A stretch of 64,000 nt of DNA from Leidyana gryllorum EB-2025a (Eukaryota > Apicomplexa), in the NCBI GenBank assembly GCA_048772705.1, contig JBLWGC010000143.1, positions 62,001-126,000 of the forward strand, given 5' to 3'. This document shows, one piece after another, positions 1-10,719 of the stretch (position 1 is the stretch's first letter; each line of letters opens with the position of its first letter). A program made the position numbers and the translations under genes. The notes beneath the pieces are model-generated. The model made no database searches, was not told where the DNA came from, and worked only from the letters and a program-made list of their open reading frames with translations.

Positions 1-1363
1 AGCCAGTGGTTCTGGGAAGCGGCGCTTCCGCCCCCTCTGCGGTCTCCTCTCACATTCTGGCCCACCAGAAGAACATGATGGAACAAGTTGTGGGTGTACG
101 CAAAGAAGTCCTCCCGGATCAGCGTCGGGCTGTGATGACCACAACGGTCTCGGACTTCCGGTCCCATGGTGCTGCAGATCGTAAGGGTTCGCAACGGCGG
201 TGTGATCTGAACTTTATTTCAATAATGATTCAGGGAAAAGATCTTCGCACGGCTCCATCATCGCCGACCCCGTTGATGTGTCTCCTCAGCAGTCCTCGTC
301 GAATAATCCGCCCCTGAAGTCGGTGCGTGTGGGGGATCGAAAGTTGATCACACAACAGGCTCTTCGTTCATCGCAGAAAAGTAGGAGAGTACCGCCAGAG
401 ACTGGAGAGGCGGCCAGTGCTTCGCGCACCTCAGGGGGTGAGCTGGAAGAGGACGGACGGCTCGCGAGGCAGCAGAGCGCCACGCCTTCTGAGTCACAGG
501 CCAAGGGAGGCGACCAGCTGACCAGCAATGTCCCATCCGAACCCATTTCTGAAGTTAGGCCCGCCACTGCGGAGACGCCCAGGCGGGCGGAGAATGGGGC
601 TGAGGCGACGAGCGAGCCTCAGGAGCGTTCTTGCGATTTTTCGACCCCGCGCGTCTCGGACCACCGCTCAGTGAATGTACAGACCGACACTGAGCAGCAG
701 CAGAAATCCGCTTCTCAGGACTACACTGAATCCATCCACGCTCCCGCGACCGGAACGGACAATGGAGAGGACAACTCGCCACTCTCGGAGGCTTTCCAGG
801 TGTCGACCTACTCGTATGAACAAGACTCGCCGGGACTGTCGAAGATGGAGGAGTCGTCAAACCAGGAGCCCCATCGCAAGCCAACGGTCGATTTGGAAAG
901 CAGCAGTTCTCACCTAAGTGTCAATTTCCAGCCGCGAGCACAGGTGGTCAACATATCAGCGGGAGCACCAATGACCTCACATTACACAGGCATCCCTGAG
1001 TTGCCTTCGACTTATACTACGGATCGAAGTTTGTTTCATCAGAGTCAAGCACGAGAGAGCTCGTCTTCTCTCTCGTCGGGAAGGAGTGAAGACTACGACA
1101 GTTCAATTTCGATCACTGAGGAACCTTCCCACCGGGTGAAGCGATTATCGCTGCCCAAGACGGACCAGGAATCTCAATCAGAGTACGGCAGTATTCTCCC
1201 CAAGCATTCTGTTATTGAGATCTTTCAATCTGTTCGGAATCACGCTTCTTCTGAAGACACTCTGCCAAGTTTCGCTGCACCCTTGCGCTCTAAGGCTGGA
1301 CGAGGGTCATCACCCAAACGTATGATAGGGCGCACCACCACCGGACCGCGCAGGGCCAGATGA
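1..1363 (+). CDS. Serine-rich protein of unknown function, 5' end outside the window
   Basis: The frame is open from the window edge, so the start is missing. Exon <1-180 joins exon 234-1363 through a 53-nt GTAAGG...TTCAG intron in phase 1, and the joined frame then runs to TGA at 1361-1363. The visible protein is about 435 residues. It is rich in Ser, Glu, Thr and Arg, without hydrophobic segments, and looks disordered. The C-terminus is basic (Arg/Lys, Gly). I recognise no domain. The stop lies only 8 bp from the convergent stop of the next gene. The upstream part could carry a folded domain that is not visible here. The second exon is long and consistently open; the intron is supported by its signals and the frame change. 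Confidence 0.7.
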
Positions 1364-1371
1364 ATTTGTTT

Positions 1372-2712
1372 TTATGTCCATGGTGTTAGCAGGTGCCTAA
1401 TAAGACGGAACAGAACAAATTCACCCTCGTCAGACACTTGGAAGAAGAATGACTCCAACGGTGTCACGATTCTGCTCACATTGTCAAAGTGAATTGGGTG
1501 CCTCCTTACTTTACAACAAGCAGTAGACCGGTTGTGGCGATTGCCAGCAGAATGCTTCCGACCCCATACAAAACACACAATCTGCATAACAAACAAACAA
1601 TATACCCTCTCATTCACAGAGAGGGTCGGTCTATTCGAGCCCCACCGGTGTAGATTGCTGACGGTGTGCGGACGAATGTACTTCTTTCTCAGTTCACCGT
1701 TCTCTCTGCCAGAGGGGGGGTCGCGATCTCCAGATCGCACTCCGGATTTCTCTGATGAAGGTCCAGCTACATGATCACAGATCTACAGTCATCGCTCATT
1801 ACAGCTCGCCAGAGTCGCAAAGTACCTCATCGACAAAGTCCAGTTTGATAGGGTCCAAGAGAAACCGGTAGCTGGACAAGAAACTCAAAGAATTGCATTG
1901 GTGCAGATCAGAACGATGGAGATTCATCGGACACCCATCGCTGTCACAACACTTGTTGAAGAATAAGCGGCAGTTCAAAGAAGCTTGGAGTGCCTCATCT
2001 GTGAGTACTGCGGAACATCTGTTTGTCCCGAGCATAAACGTCACAGCTGCGATACAGCTCACCCGCCGCTGGCAAAGAAGATGAGCATTCCCCCGAGAAA
2101 GATAAACCATGAGAGCTGCATGATGGCAATAACCCAAGGCACAAACTTTGTCAGACCGCCCAAGCGAGATGCTCGTTTCGTTGCGGCTTCAGTGACTTCC
2201 CGCATAGTCGTGTTGAGAAACACCCGCAGCAAACTAAGTTCTTTGATGATAAAGTGTCAGAGATATGCCTCGTCTCACCCAACTTCGAGGAAAGAGAACA
2301 GAATTTCCATTAGGTGAAACCACGAGGCGACAAAGATCCATGTGGTCCAGAACTTGAACCGACGACTCGAACACTCATAGTTGTGGAACCACCCACATCT
2401 ACTGTAGGTGGTGCACTTCTTACGATTCATATACCAATAGAATGGCCAGGTGATCAGACATATCAAAAGGAGCGATATGGCAAGACTGGATGCAACGCCA
2501 TCGCGGATCGATTAACACTCCACTCACACTTTGTACACCAGCTGTATGCGCCACAGATATCGATTATGTCGCCAATTGAATCTTATACGACCCCATGTCG
2601 ATGTGGGGATGCTGGTGAATGTACTACGCTTAACTGACAGAGCCGATGCATAGAGGCGTTCACACAACTCATCTGCTGTATCCGTCTTTCGTGTTGTGCC
2701 AGCAGTCGGCAT
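1372..2712 (-). CDS. Multi-pass membrane protein, seven exons, unknown family
   Basis: The ATG is at 2712-2710. Exons are 2712-2528, 2485-2279, 2233-2063 and 2018 onward, with introns of 42, 45 and 44 nt. A fourth intron (43 nt, GTACTT...TGTAG) and two more reach the stop at 1372-1374. The total is 355 codons including the stop. The predicted 354-aa protein has a basic N-terminus and three hydrophobic segments at about residues 60-180. Then comes a Cys-rich stretch (NKCCDSDGC) and a fourth segment (GSILLAIATTGLLLVV). Exons 1-4 are well supported. The fifth intron (GTGGGG donor, 64 nt) is chosen only because it puts the last hydrophobic segment in frame. I recognise no family. The start codon is 33 bp from the divergent start of the next gene. 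Confidence 0.6.
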
Positions 2713-2745
2713 TTATACCAAAAATCATATTTTTGGTGACTGGAT
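2713..2745. promoter_or_regulatory. 33-bp bidirectional start region with a 9-bp inverted repeat
   Basis: This is the whole space between two divergent ATGs. It contains ACCAAAAAT (2717-2725), CAT, then ATTTTTGGT (2729-2737), a perfect 9-bp inverted repeat. Each gene therefore reads TTTTTGG about 6-12 nt before its own ATG. No other promoter sequence fits here unless it lies inside the coding regions. Confidence 0.55.
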
Positions 2746-3255
2746 ATGCGATCTTGGGCTCTTCTTCTCGGGTGCGCCGTGCTCCTTTTTGGTCGGGCGG
2801 CCGAACTTACTGAGGATTGTTCAGCGAGCGCGGAACCCCGTCAAATTCACCACCAAGACGATGATGACAAAGCCTTCCTGGCTGCCCACGAGGCCCGTCT
2901 TGAGAGTCTGAATATGACTGGTCGCGTAGATCTTGGAGACATCGGACAGGCCGCTTGTTTCTACATCGAGTCCTGTCGACTCTGCCGGCTGGTCCCAGGC
3001 TGCAACTTTTGTCAGATAACCTACGGGCATGATGCTATGGTCTCTGTGGTCTCAAAGATTCCATGGTTGGCGGAACAAGACTTTGTTGAGAAGGGCCAGT
3101 TGTGTGGAGTTCCGCCCGATACTTGCCGAAGTTTCCAGAACTCGCTCCCCATCTACGGCAAGGTAACTTGGGCCGAAGTCGACCCCTGCGGGGCTCTTAG
3201 CACGATTACTTTGAGTGTAGCCCCCGTGTTGGCGTTGCTGGCCTATGTGTTCTAA
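2746..3255 (+). CDS. Small secreted Cys-rich protein, probably GPI-anchored
   Basis: Single exon, 169 aa. The first 19 residues (MRSWALLLGCAVLLFGRAA) are a clear signal peptide. The middle contains about ten cysteines, including CFYIESCRLCRLVPGCNFC, which suggests a disulfide-rich fold. There is one N-glycosylation sequon (NMTG). The C-terminus is Gly-Ala-Leu-Ser followed by a hydrophobic tail ending at the stop, as in GPI-anchor signals. The inferred location is the cell surface or a secretory compartment. I recognise no family. TTTTTGG lies just upstream of the ATG. Confidence 0.75.
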   Translation: MRSWALLLGCAVLLFGRAAELTEDCSASAEPRQIHHQDDDDKAFLAAHEARLESLNMTGRVDLGDIGQAACFYIESCRLCRLVPGCNFCQITYGHDAMVSVVSKIPWLAEQDFVEKGQLCGVPPDTCRSFQNSLPIYGKVTWAEVDPCGALSTITLSVAPVLALLAYVF

Positions 3256-3333
3256 CATCTAAGGATTATTTCTAAACTTTTTTGGTTGGAGTTCTATTAT
3301 ATCGTTATCTGCAACTACTGCAATAGATCGGAA

Positions 3334-6320
3334 TCAGGGCACCTCGCCCCAGCTGTCCGAAAATTTGTCATTTGGAACTTCGGGAGGCGGCTCATACTCC
3401 ACTTCTTCCTCTTGTTCGAGCTGAGCATCGCATAGATTAGACCTCCGCTCCTCTTGACGAATGGAGTCCGCTCGAACCTGCTGCAGATTCTGGGCAGCGT
3501 CGGCCGCCAAGTCGGTCGCTGTCAGCCGCCGACGCAAAGGAGCCGTTGCAGGCCGTGGCTCGCTGCTGTCTTCTTCTTTGGTGGCCCCTCGCTCTCGGCG
3601 GACCTCAGTCTGCACCCTTCTTTCGGGTGTCAAGGCATCCAGGTCTAGATTTTGGAGACCGGCTCTCTCAGTGAGGTACTTGAGATGTAAGAACAAAATC
3701 TGCAACACGATTCTGGTGGAGCAGAAATCGTGAGTAATCACGTTCAGTCGGACCACCAGCTCTCGAGTTAGGAGTTCGCTGAGCATCAATCTGCCAGGCA
3801 GCCGGATAAAATCGAAGATCTAAGATTGGGGTCTCACCTGTTGCACACTTCGGCTGACACTTTGAGACCTGAAGGCAGAAATAGCAGAGTTGCTGCAGAT
3901 TGGCCTCCCCAGAACTTTATGAGCTCAGTTCCGGCCTGTGCAAAGGCGAGAGAAGGGGGTGTAACTTCACTGGCCAGCACCCGGAACCGGTATGCCGGTC
4001 TGGGAGGCTTTTTGCCATGCATCACAGTCCAATACTTGAGCTTCTGGATGAGGAACCTGGGGTTACTCTCGCAAGTCTGAGCCCAGCTCTTCTCTATCAG
4101 TGTTCTTCCTGTCATGTAGGGGCTGATAAAAACATAATCTTCTTCGATCAGACCTATCAGCGGATGTTGGAAAAACTCTTTCCCCAGCCCCACAGCCTTA
4201 AATCGTTGCGCATCTACGCGCGATAGCTTCACAGTCTGATGAATCAGTAGTCATCGTGCGAGACACACACACGCATCACTTACGCGAGGCTCAGGTAATG
4301 GGCCAAATCTTCGGTTCAACTCGGCAAACGAGTCATCCTTTGAATCACCCTCACGGGCCTCCAAGAAGATGGGATCCTGCTCACCAGCGTCGGTCAGGTG
4401 GTGACGCTTTCGTCGATGATGCTTCTCTTGCGGAGTTTTCTTCTTGTTGAAAACAACCGCCCCCCCTCTCCACACCATTTCGATCACATTCCCTTTCTCA
4501 ATCGCAGTGGGAGGGGTGGCATTCACACTTTCCAGATATGGCAGCTGCTCTTCGATGGCGTTCAAAATATGACGCCCCGAACGATCACGGTGAGCTCGCG
4601 GAGGTGGAGGTGCGTTCGGGCCAGCTGGTGCCGATGAAGGAGGGGGAGGGGGACGTGGGGGAGCCGGAGAGGCACTGCGTGGTTGGTGTTGTTGAGTCAC
4701 AGGGGCAGCCGGCTCCGCCCCAGCGGGGGGGGGCGGTTGACGTCGCAACTCATCGGCAATAATCCGGCGGATAGAACTCAAGAAGCCATGGTGGTGCGAT
4801 CGGGACATGGGATCGTCTTCTTCGCGGAAAGATGGAGGACGGACTCGGCGAGGCAGAGGCGGTGCATTCAATACACTATCCATAGGTAGCAACTCTGTGC
4901 TCAGCTGCGTCGTGGCTTTGCGGTGTTGAAGATGCTCGAGACCCATAACACCTTCGACGTCTGTGTTCATCGCTGGCGGTAAGTAACGTTCAATCTCGCT
5001 GTAAAAGTAGATAACTTGCTGCCGTCTGCATAGTATATTCAGTCGATAGCCTCAGGCAACGCTCTCTGACTCACCGATTGATCAGCTCTGATACAGTCGT
5101 GCCCGACCGCAGCTTAGGTCCCATGAATCGCCCAAGGCACAGTGAGGCCCAAAAGTCAGACTCCACCAACGTAAGAGCACCAGGTCCCTTCCGATAGCCC
5201 ATGTCTCGCCGAACACTAAGCAGCACGATTTCCGTGGGATGCTGCTCCAAGAACTCGGCGATCTGCTTATACACCTTGACCTGCGGAAACCATATGTCAT
5301 TGGAAAGTGCATCAAACAGGGTTTACGCCCGAGAGCGGGCGAGCGATGTACGTAAGGCGCAAAAACATAATAAAGCTTAAAGGTACCAACCGGTCGATCA
5401 GCCCCATGGGGGTTCGGGCTGTCGCTCTCCTCTCTTACGCACCCACCTCCCAACAACACCATAGTGTGCTCTGGGAGGTGCCCCAGAAGGACCTTGCACG
5501 CTACATATGCCCTCGACCCGGACTCGCATTGCAAGATCGTGCGCGAGGAGCGATACCAATGTATACCAATTGGACCCGCAGCTGGCGGAAAAGAAGTTTT
5601 CGACTGACTCACCAATGGGACAGTGTCGTAGCCACCATGAGCACACACTGGTTCATTGTTGCCCCGCCAGTTCTTACCAACTCGCAGGTCGAGGAAGCGA
5701 ACTCCATCTACCAATTGCTCATATACGGATTTGTCTTGACATCTGATGAAGAGACTGGCAAATCGTAAGAATGCTCGATTGGACTCGCGGTGACCAATTT
5801 CGAAAGTTGCACTGTTATGTGTCCCCGGAATAGTTAAATCCCAAATCCTCGAGGATCGCACCAAGGACGTTCCCATCCAGTTTGTCAGCAAATGCTCCAA
5901 CTCCGTACTCGTCGCTTGCCAGATGAATGAACTCACGTCTCGACCCGCTTGCGCTATTGGGAAAGCAGCCCCAGGGCTGCTTATGATAGGGGGCGCCGAA
6001 GGCGCCTCACGCAGAGTAGGTGGGGCTTCCGCCATACTTGGGTCTGGGTCAGAAATGTGTTGCCGAGTAGTAACCCAGGTGGTGGCTGAGTCTGCATTTG
6101 TTGGCGTACGAAGAACAGCTGACAAACCCGTAAGGGGCGCTTGTGGCTTGGATAGCAGCCGTCGCATGAACATTGGTATGGGGAGTACGCATCCCCATGT
6201 CTGAGACCGGTTAGGCAGCCTCACTCCAGCTAACGGAGTGGCAATGGCTTCCGACGCTTCGTCGAAGGCATCATCCAATTGAAAAGCACGTATTGCGGCC
6301 CATCGTGTTTCTGCAATCAT
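3334..6320 (-). CDS. PI-PLC X-domain protein with long proline-rich C-terminal region
   Basis: Five exons: 6320-5613, 5280-5075, 5025-4284, 4235-3838, 3790-3334, giving 836 aa. Residues about 145-330 form a phosphatidylinositol-specific phospholipase C X domain. IWDLTIPGTHNSA carries catalytic-type His168, VRFLDLRVGKNW follows, and CAHGGYDTV carries the second His (228). After splicing comes VYKQIAEFLEQHPTEIVLL, the conserved helix and strand. The Y, C2 and PH domains of classical eukaryotic PLC are absent, so this is the small PLCXD type. The rest is a Pro-rich linker and an unrecognised conserved-looking region ending in an acidic tail. No signal peptide is visible. Likely role: phospholipid or GPI cleavage at membranes. 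Intron 1 (332 nt) is an outlier. Exon lengths sum to whole codons. Confidence 0.8.
5281..5612 (-). other. Outlier 332-nt intron of the PLC gene with a 9-bp stem hairpin
   Basis: The donor is GTGAGT and the acceptor TTTCCGCAG. Removing it joins HGGYDTVPL directly to VKVYKQIAEFL, the spacing expected in PLC-X domains. It is several times longer than nearly every other intron here. It is free of stops in the upstream reading frame. It contains an inverted repeat, CACCTCCCA (5444-5452) and TGGGAGGTG (5472-5480). It could hide a cassette exon or a structured RNA. Confidence 0.55.
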
Positions 6321-6390
6321 TGTCGTTCTACATCAAGGCTTGGTAGCCTTTTAAGCTCAACATAATCAATCACGAAAAAGTACGATTTCA

Positions 6391-7563
6391 TCAGAAACGA
6401 CCTCCACGTCCACCACGGGGACCACCTCGACCTCCACGGCCACGAGGACCACCTCGGCCTCCACCACCACGTCCACGGCCACCACCGCGTCCACCCTCGA
6501 AACCACCGTCACGGTTGGTCTCCAAACCATAGCAGAAGCGCGCAGTAGCCAACTTCACTCGGACCTCCTGACCCTCGATGTAGATGTCCGCAGCAACGCA
6601 GGCATCAGCCTCAGAGGGAGTCGAGAAAACGACCAAACAGTTGTTTCCAAAGAATTCGACAGTTTGAATTGTGCCGTACTCGCCAAGAGCGTCACGGATT
6701 TGCTTTTCGTAGTCACTGGTGCCACCTTCAACAGAAACGGCGGAGGGGTTATACCAGTTGGAAGGTCTGTGGTCGTAAATGTTGATGTAACGTCCGTTGA
6801 TTTCGACTCCGCTCATGCGAGTGGCTTCGGAGGCGGCCTCGGGGGTCTCGAACTGGACAAAAGCCTTGCCGTGGTCCTTCATGTGCCACCGAATTCGCTT
6901 GATAGCTCCGCATTTGGCGAACAGGTCAGTGATTTCCTTCTCCTGGATGTGGAAGGGCAGACCGTTGAGGAAGACAACGTTAGAAACTACATCCATGTCA
7001 TCCACATTGGTGGAGGACTCGACTCGGGGTTTCTTAGTGTCCTGCTCCTCAGTCTCTGCATTTGTATCATTGCCAGATGATGAACGTTTCTTGGACTTTT
7101 TGGCAGGCTTTTCGTCTTCGCTGCTGTCTGAATCTGATTCTGCCTCCTTGGCGGCAGGGGTCTCTCCATCACTAGAATCGGAGTCAGACGAGGCGGTAGA
7201 CCCGGCAGCTACAACGGGAGTCACTTGGGCTTCGACAGTTGAGGTTTGCTCCTCCTCATCAGAATCGCTATCGGAAGACTCGGGCTTCGCAGGCTTCTTC
7301 TTGTCCTTCTTGCTCTTCTCCTTCTTGTCGGACTTCACCTCCTCCTTTTCGTCCTTCTCCTTCTTCTCCTTCTTGGACTCCTTCTTAGAATCCTTCTTCT
7401 CAGCCTTCTTCGCCTTCTTTCCCTCAACCACCTCGGTCACCACGGGAGCAAGCACTTCCTTCTCCTTTTTCGACTTCTTCTCCTTGCGAGACTCCACCTT
7501 CTTCACAACAGTCTCTTCTTCCACCGTCTTGGGTTTCTTGCTTTCCTTCGATGACTTGCCCAT
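6391..7563 (-). CDS. Nucleolin-like protein: acidic/Lys N-terminus, two RRMs, RGG tail
   Basis: Single exon of 390 aa; ATG 7563-7561. The N-terminal half alternates Lys-rich blocks with acidic serine tracts such as SSDSDSDEEE and SDSDSSED. The first RRM begins near residue 200 with RNP2 (VFLNGLPF) and RNP1 (KAFVQFET). The second, more divergent RRM follows (TIQTVEFFGNNCLVVFST). The last 45 residues are a Gly/Arg RGG region. This order is that of nucleolin, Nsr1 and Gar2, which bind pre-rRNA and act in small-subunit ribosome biogenesis in the nucleolus. The RGG codons are strongly Arg/Gly biased, which gives long false ORFs on the other strand. Upstream of the ATG is TTTTTTTTGGC. Confidence 0.85.
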   Translation of the reverse strand: MGKSSKESKKPKTVEEETVVKKVESRKEKKSKKEKEVLAPVVTEVVEGKKAKKAEKKDSKKESKKEKKEKDEKEEVKSDKKEKSKKDKKKPAKPESSDSDSDEEEQTSTVEAQVTPVVAAGSTASSDSDSSDGETPAAKEAESDSDSSEDEKPAKKSKKRSSSGNDTNAETEEQDTKKPRVESSTNVDDMDVVSNVVFLNGLPFHIQEKEITDLFAKCGAIKRIRWHMKDHGKAFVQFETPEAASEATRMSGVEINGRYINIYDHRPSNWYNPSAVSVEGGTSDYEKQIRDALGEYGTIQTVEFFGNNCLVVFSTPSEADACVAADIYIEGQEVRVKLATARFCYGLETNRDGGFEGGRGGGRGRGGGGRGGPRGRGGRGGPRGGRGGRF

Positions 7564-7627
7564 GATGACTGTGCCTGCCAAAAAAAATTACTTTTGCAAC
7601 TTTTTCTACCAGCTCAACAGTAACGGG
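7564..7627. promoter_or_regulatory. 64-bp bidirectional region between nucleolin-like and TIM17 genes
   Basis: The minus-strand gene reads eight T's then GGC about 20 nt before its ATG. On the plus strand there are CTTTTGC and CTTTTTC tracts before the TIM17 ATG. No TATA box is visible. Confidence 0.4.
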
Positions 7628-8147
7628 ATGTCAGCTCCGTTCCTTGAGAAACTGGCTACTGAGGCCGGAGCTGCGTACGGTATGGGGTGTGTAGGTAGCT
7701 TCGCACTCAACTACATCACCGGCCTGCGACTGTTCCCAAAGTCCGGACGACACCTAGAGGCTCTCCGATACGCCCAACGGGCTGCTCCGCGTTCTGGTGG
7801 TGCGTAAACACCATATCCACTCAGTTCATTTACCGTTCCTTCAAGGCAATTTCGCTTCTTGGGCAGTTACCTTCGGGGTCTTCCAACATCTAGTTGAGCG
7901 GAAGCTGGGACCCGATAACGCCCTGAACAGTTACATATCTAGTTGTTGCGCCGCCGTGTTCCAGCAAAGTCGCGGTGAGTCGTCATCGCATTTCTAGATC
8001 GAGCTAATTGTAGGGGGACTGCGTAAAGCCCTCAGTCATGGTGTACTGGGGGGAACATTGATTTCCGTGATGGAAGTAGGTGCTGGGATTGTGTCCCGCC
8101 AGCGCCCACCCACACCTCGACAAATGTACTACGACGCAGCTGATTAG
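7628..8147 (+). CDS. TIM17: TIM17 inner-membrane preprotein translocase subunit
   Basis: Three exons: 7628-7799, 7846-7974, 8014-8147; 144 aa. The glycine-rich first membrane segment contains GAAYGMGCVGSF. APRSGGNFASWAVTFGVFQH matches the family's second segment (GGsFAvWggLFS). The C-terminal SRGGL, then GVLGGTLISVMEVGAGI, matches the last segments. Four membrane segments and the short length fit TIM17 rather than TIM22 or TIM23. The protein would be part of the TIM23 complex that imports presequence proteins into mitochondria. Both introns are short (46 and 39 nt) and the exon sum is in frame. Confidence 0.88.
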
Positions 8148-8213
8148 CGAAACTTTCCAGAAACAGCCAACCCCACCACACGTGTTTGCCACGGTTTTAT
8201 CGCAGTATTCGCC

Positions 8214-10713
8214 ATGAAGGAGTTCTGGTTGTGGTTGGCTGCTTCTCTGCCATTCGTCAGTGATGCACTCCCCATCCCCGTAGGCCTCATATTCCCTGAA
8301 GATGGCCCTGTTTTTGAAGCCAAGACTCCATTAGAGCTCTACGACTTCTTCAATGGGTTGCACGACGAAAAGAGTCCATGTGCAGCCAGATTCGTGATGC
8401 TTTACTCTGGCTGGTGTCCACATTGTCATGCTTTCCAGCCGGTCTGGTCTGCTTCGGCTTCTCGCCTGCAGTGCGCGGAACTCAACGATCTCAAGTTTGG
8501 TGCTTTCGAGTGTGTTCTAGCGAATGATGATCGCCGGTCCCGTTCTGAGTCATGGCCTTTGAAACTATCTGAACCTGCAATCCAGAGTTTGGAAACCAGT
8601 CCGTATATATACCCGAATGACATCTGCCAAACCCTCTTAACTGACGCCTACCCAACATTGCTGCTGGCTACGAAGAAAGAGTGAGTGATGTAAACCTGTT
8701 CATCCATTCTTGCATAGATGCAAGCTGCAAATCCCTTGGACTCCGGCACTACCCACTTCTGGCGGGCGGAACTCAACTTGGCTCGACTTTTTCGGCTCTG
8801 AATATGCCATGTATCACTTCCCAGTAGAGGGGCAACACAGAGCCGAGGACAACATACGCTATCATCTCAAACATGCGGAACTAGCCCACGATTGCCGACT
8901 TGGGGCGAACTCGTCGGAGGTCGACGGAGAGGTTGCCGATTACCTGATGAGTTTGCGTAGCTCGCCTTACAGTCCTCAAGTCTCGACTAGATGGAGTCCC
9001 AAAGCCCGAGATGTTTCGCCCCAAGCGCGACTTTATGACGCGGTGCGAGGTCTCTATCACATTCTCGGGAGTTGGGTCTTTGCTGATGGGTCACACCTGT
9101 CGGACGCACAATATTCGGTGAGTACTGGGCAGACATAATCTGGATTTCTTACGCTACAGGCATTGATGAGCTTGTTGCTGGCTGTGGGTGTGTCGATGCC
9201 AAGTCGCGAAGATCGCGCCACCGTAGCCGATTTCATGTCGTATTTATACACGACAGGAGCGAGCTCGCTCACCCCCACTGACTTTAAACAAGCTTTACGT
9301 GATCGTTTCACCTTGAGTGGACTGAAACATCCGGACGACTATGCACAGCCGCAGATCCGCTCTTTACTATGTGAAACATCCGCTTGCACTGTGTGGACCC
9401 TCTTCCACGTCTTGGCCAGTTTGCAAGTTCTTTACGAGCAGCAGGCTACCTTTCCGACGGATCTGGCTTGCTGGGACATCTTTGGCAGCTCGCCGGAGAA
9501 AGATGCCGATCTGATGGAGAGCATTCATGCTGGTCACATGACCGAGGACGTCGGATGTATGGACGGCCGCACATTGGCTGATGTTATGCATGATACGGTA
9601 TACAACTTTTTCTCTTGTCAAGATTGCCGGACGCACTTCCACGCCGGCTTCAAGTCGTGCGCTGGCGATCGCTGCGAATGGTTGCGACCGGATGGCGAGG
9701 CACTGCGTACCAGTTTGAAAGATCACGGACGGACCACTGGGTACAGCGACACGATGGCTACAACCCGTCTGGGATTCCAGATCTGGTTGTGGCGTTTCCA
9801 CAATATTGTCAATGTGCGCACAACCACAGATCGAGTGCTGACCGCCCTGCGGCAAGGCGTCGAGGGCCACGCATTCGCAGAGGACGGACACAACGTGCCG
9901 TTCTTCAGAGAGGACGTCCGAATTCCGAGTCCGTCCATGTGCGAGGACTGTCGACTGCTGAATAGTCCTCAGCACATAATGAATGAAGACTGGATGCTGC
10001 GATTTGTCGAAGTCGAAGCAGACGAGGCACAAATGGACTATGATTATCATCGAGATTTCAGTTTAGTGCAAGTCAGCAACTTCCTCCAATACTTCTACAC
10101 GGATCAGCGATGGGCGTCCACATTCAATGCCACGTTGCCTTCAGTAGATGAACTACCTCGCAGGAGTTACATTGAGAAGATGGAGTGGGAGCCCAAGGAG
10201 CGAACTTTCACATTGACACCTATCACCTCTGACAAGGAAGGAGGTGAGATGCACATTGCGCCTTTCCTCAAGAGCCGACACAGTGTGAGGGGGGAGGGAT
10301 ACACTTGAGCGCATGAGAGACAATTCTTATCATTGTTTTTGCAGGACGTGGATGACAGTGTTCGCGGGAAAATGCCACGGGTTGAACCCAGAAAGATGTA
10401 TGGGGGAAAGCGTCCTCCTCCGTATCTGTATGGACTACACAAACATCCAATGCTAAAGGAAGGTCTCACGGCACAAATGCCGCCTGACCACAACCAGCTA
10501 TCATCGAGCCAGACCGAAGTGGTCTGGCATGGTTATTCGCTAGTTAGCATTGCGGTGATGATTGTGATGGCTGGGGTTGCCCACCGCCTACTCTGCCGCC
10601 TAGGGCCAAAGTCGACGCCACACAGCGTCGCTATAACCGAGACCTCTAAGCTGCACGACCCACCGCGAGTCACCAGGAGGAGAGCGGTTTCTCCACAGGA
10701 TTTGCCAGTTTGA
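8214..10713 (+). CDS. QSOX-type sulfhydryl oxidase, signal peptide and C-terminal anchor
   Basis: Four exons: 8214-8680, 8718-9117, 9160-10284, 10345-10713; 786 aa. A signal peptide (residues 1-20) is followed by a thioredoxin domain with the redox motif WCPHC (Cys68, Cys71). A helical spacer follows. The Erv/ALR domain has the FAD-proximal pair FFSCQDC (Cys442, Cys445), the FAD-binding LWRFHNIVN (near 500) and the third pair CEDC (Cys550, Cys553). A hydrophobic segment at about 727-747 would anchor it in the membrane. These are all the elements of quiescin-sulfhydryl oxidase, which makes disulfides in the ER or Golgi lumen and passes electrons to oxygen. Such an enzyme suits a genome encoding Cys-rich secreted proteins. 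Its stop is 6 bp from the convergent kinesin stop. Confidence 0.9.
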
Positions 10714-10719
10714 AGAAAA

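Noticed and set aside
6797-7807. Long plus-strand ORF opposite the nucleolin-like gene
   Set aside because: It mirrors the Lys/Glu/Ser-rich and RGG codons of the minus-strand gene, giving runs of Phe, Leu and Ser. Only its last part overlaps real TIM17 exon sequence.
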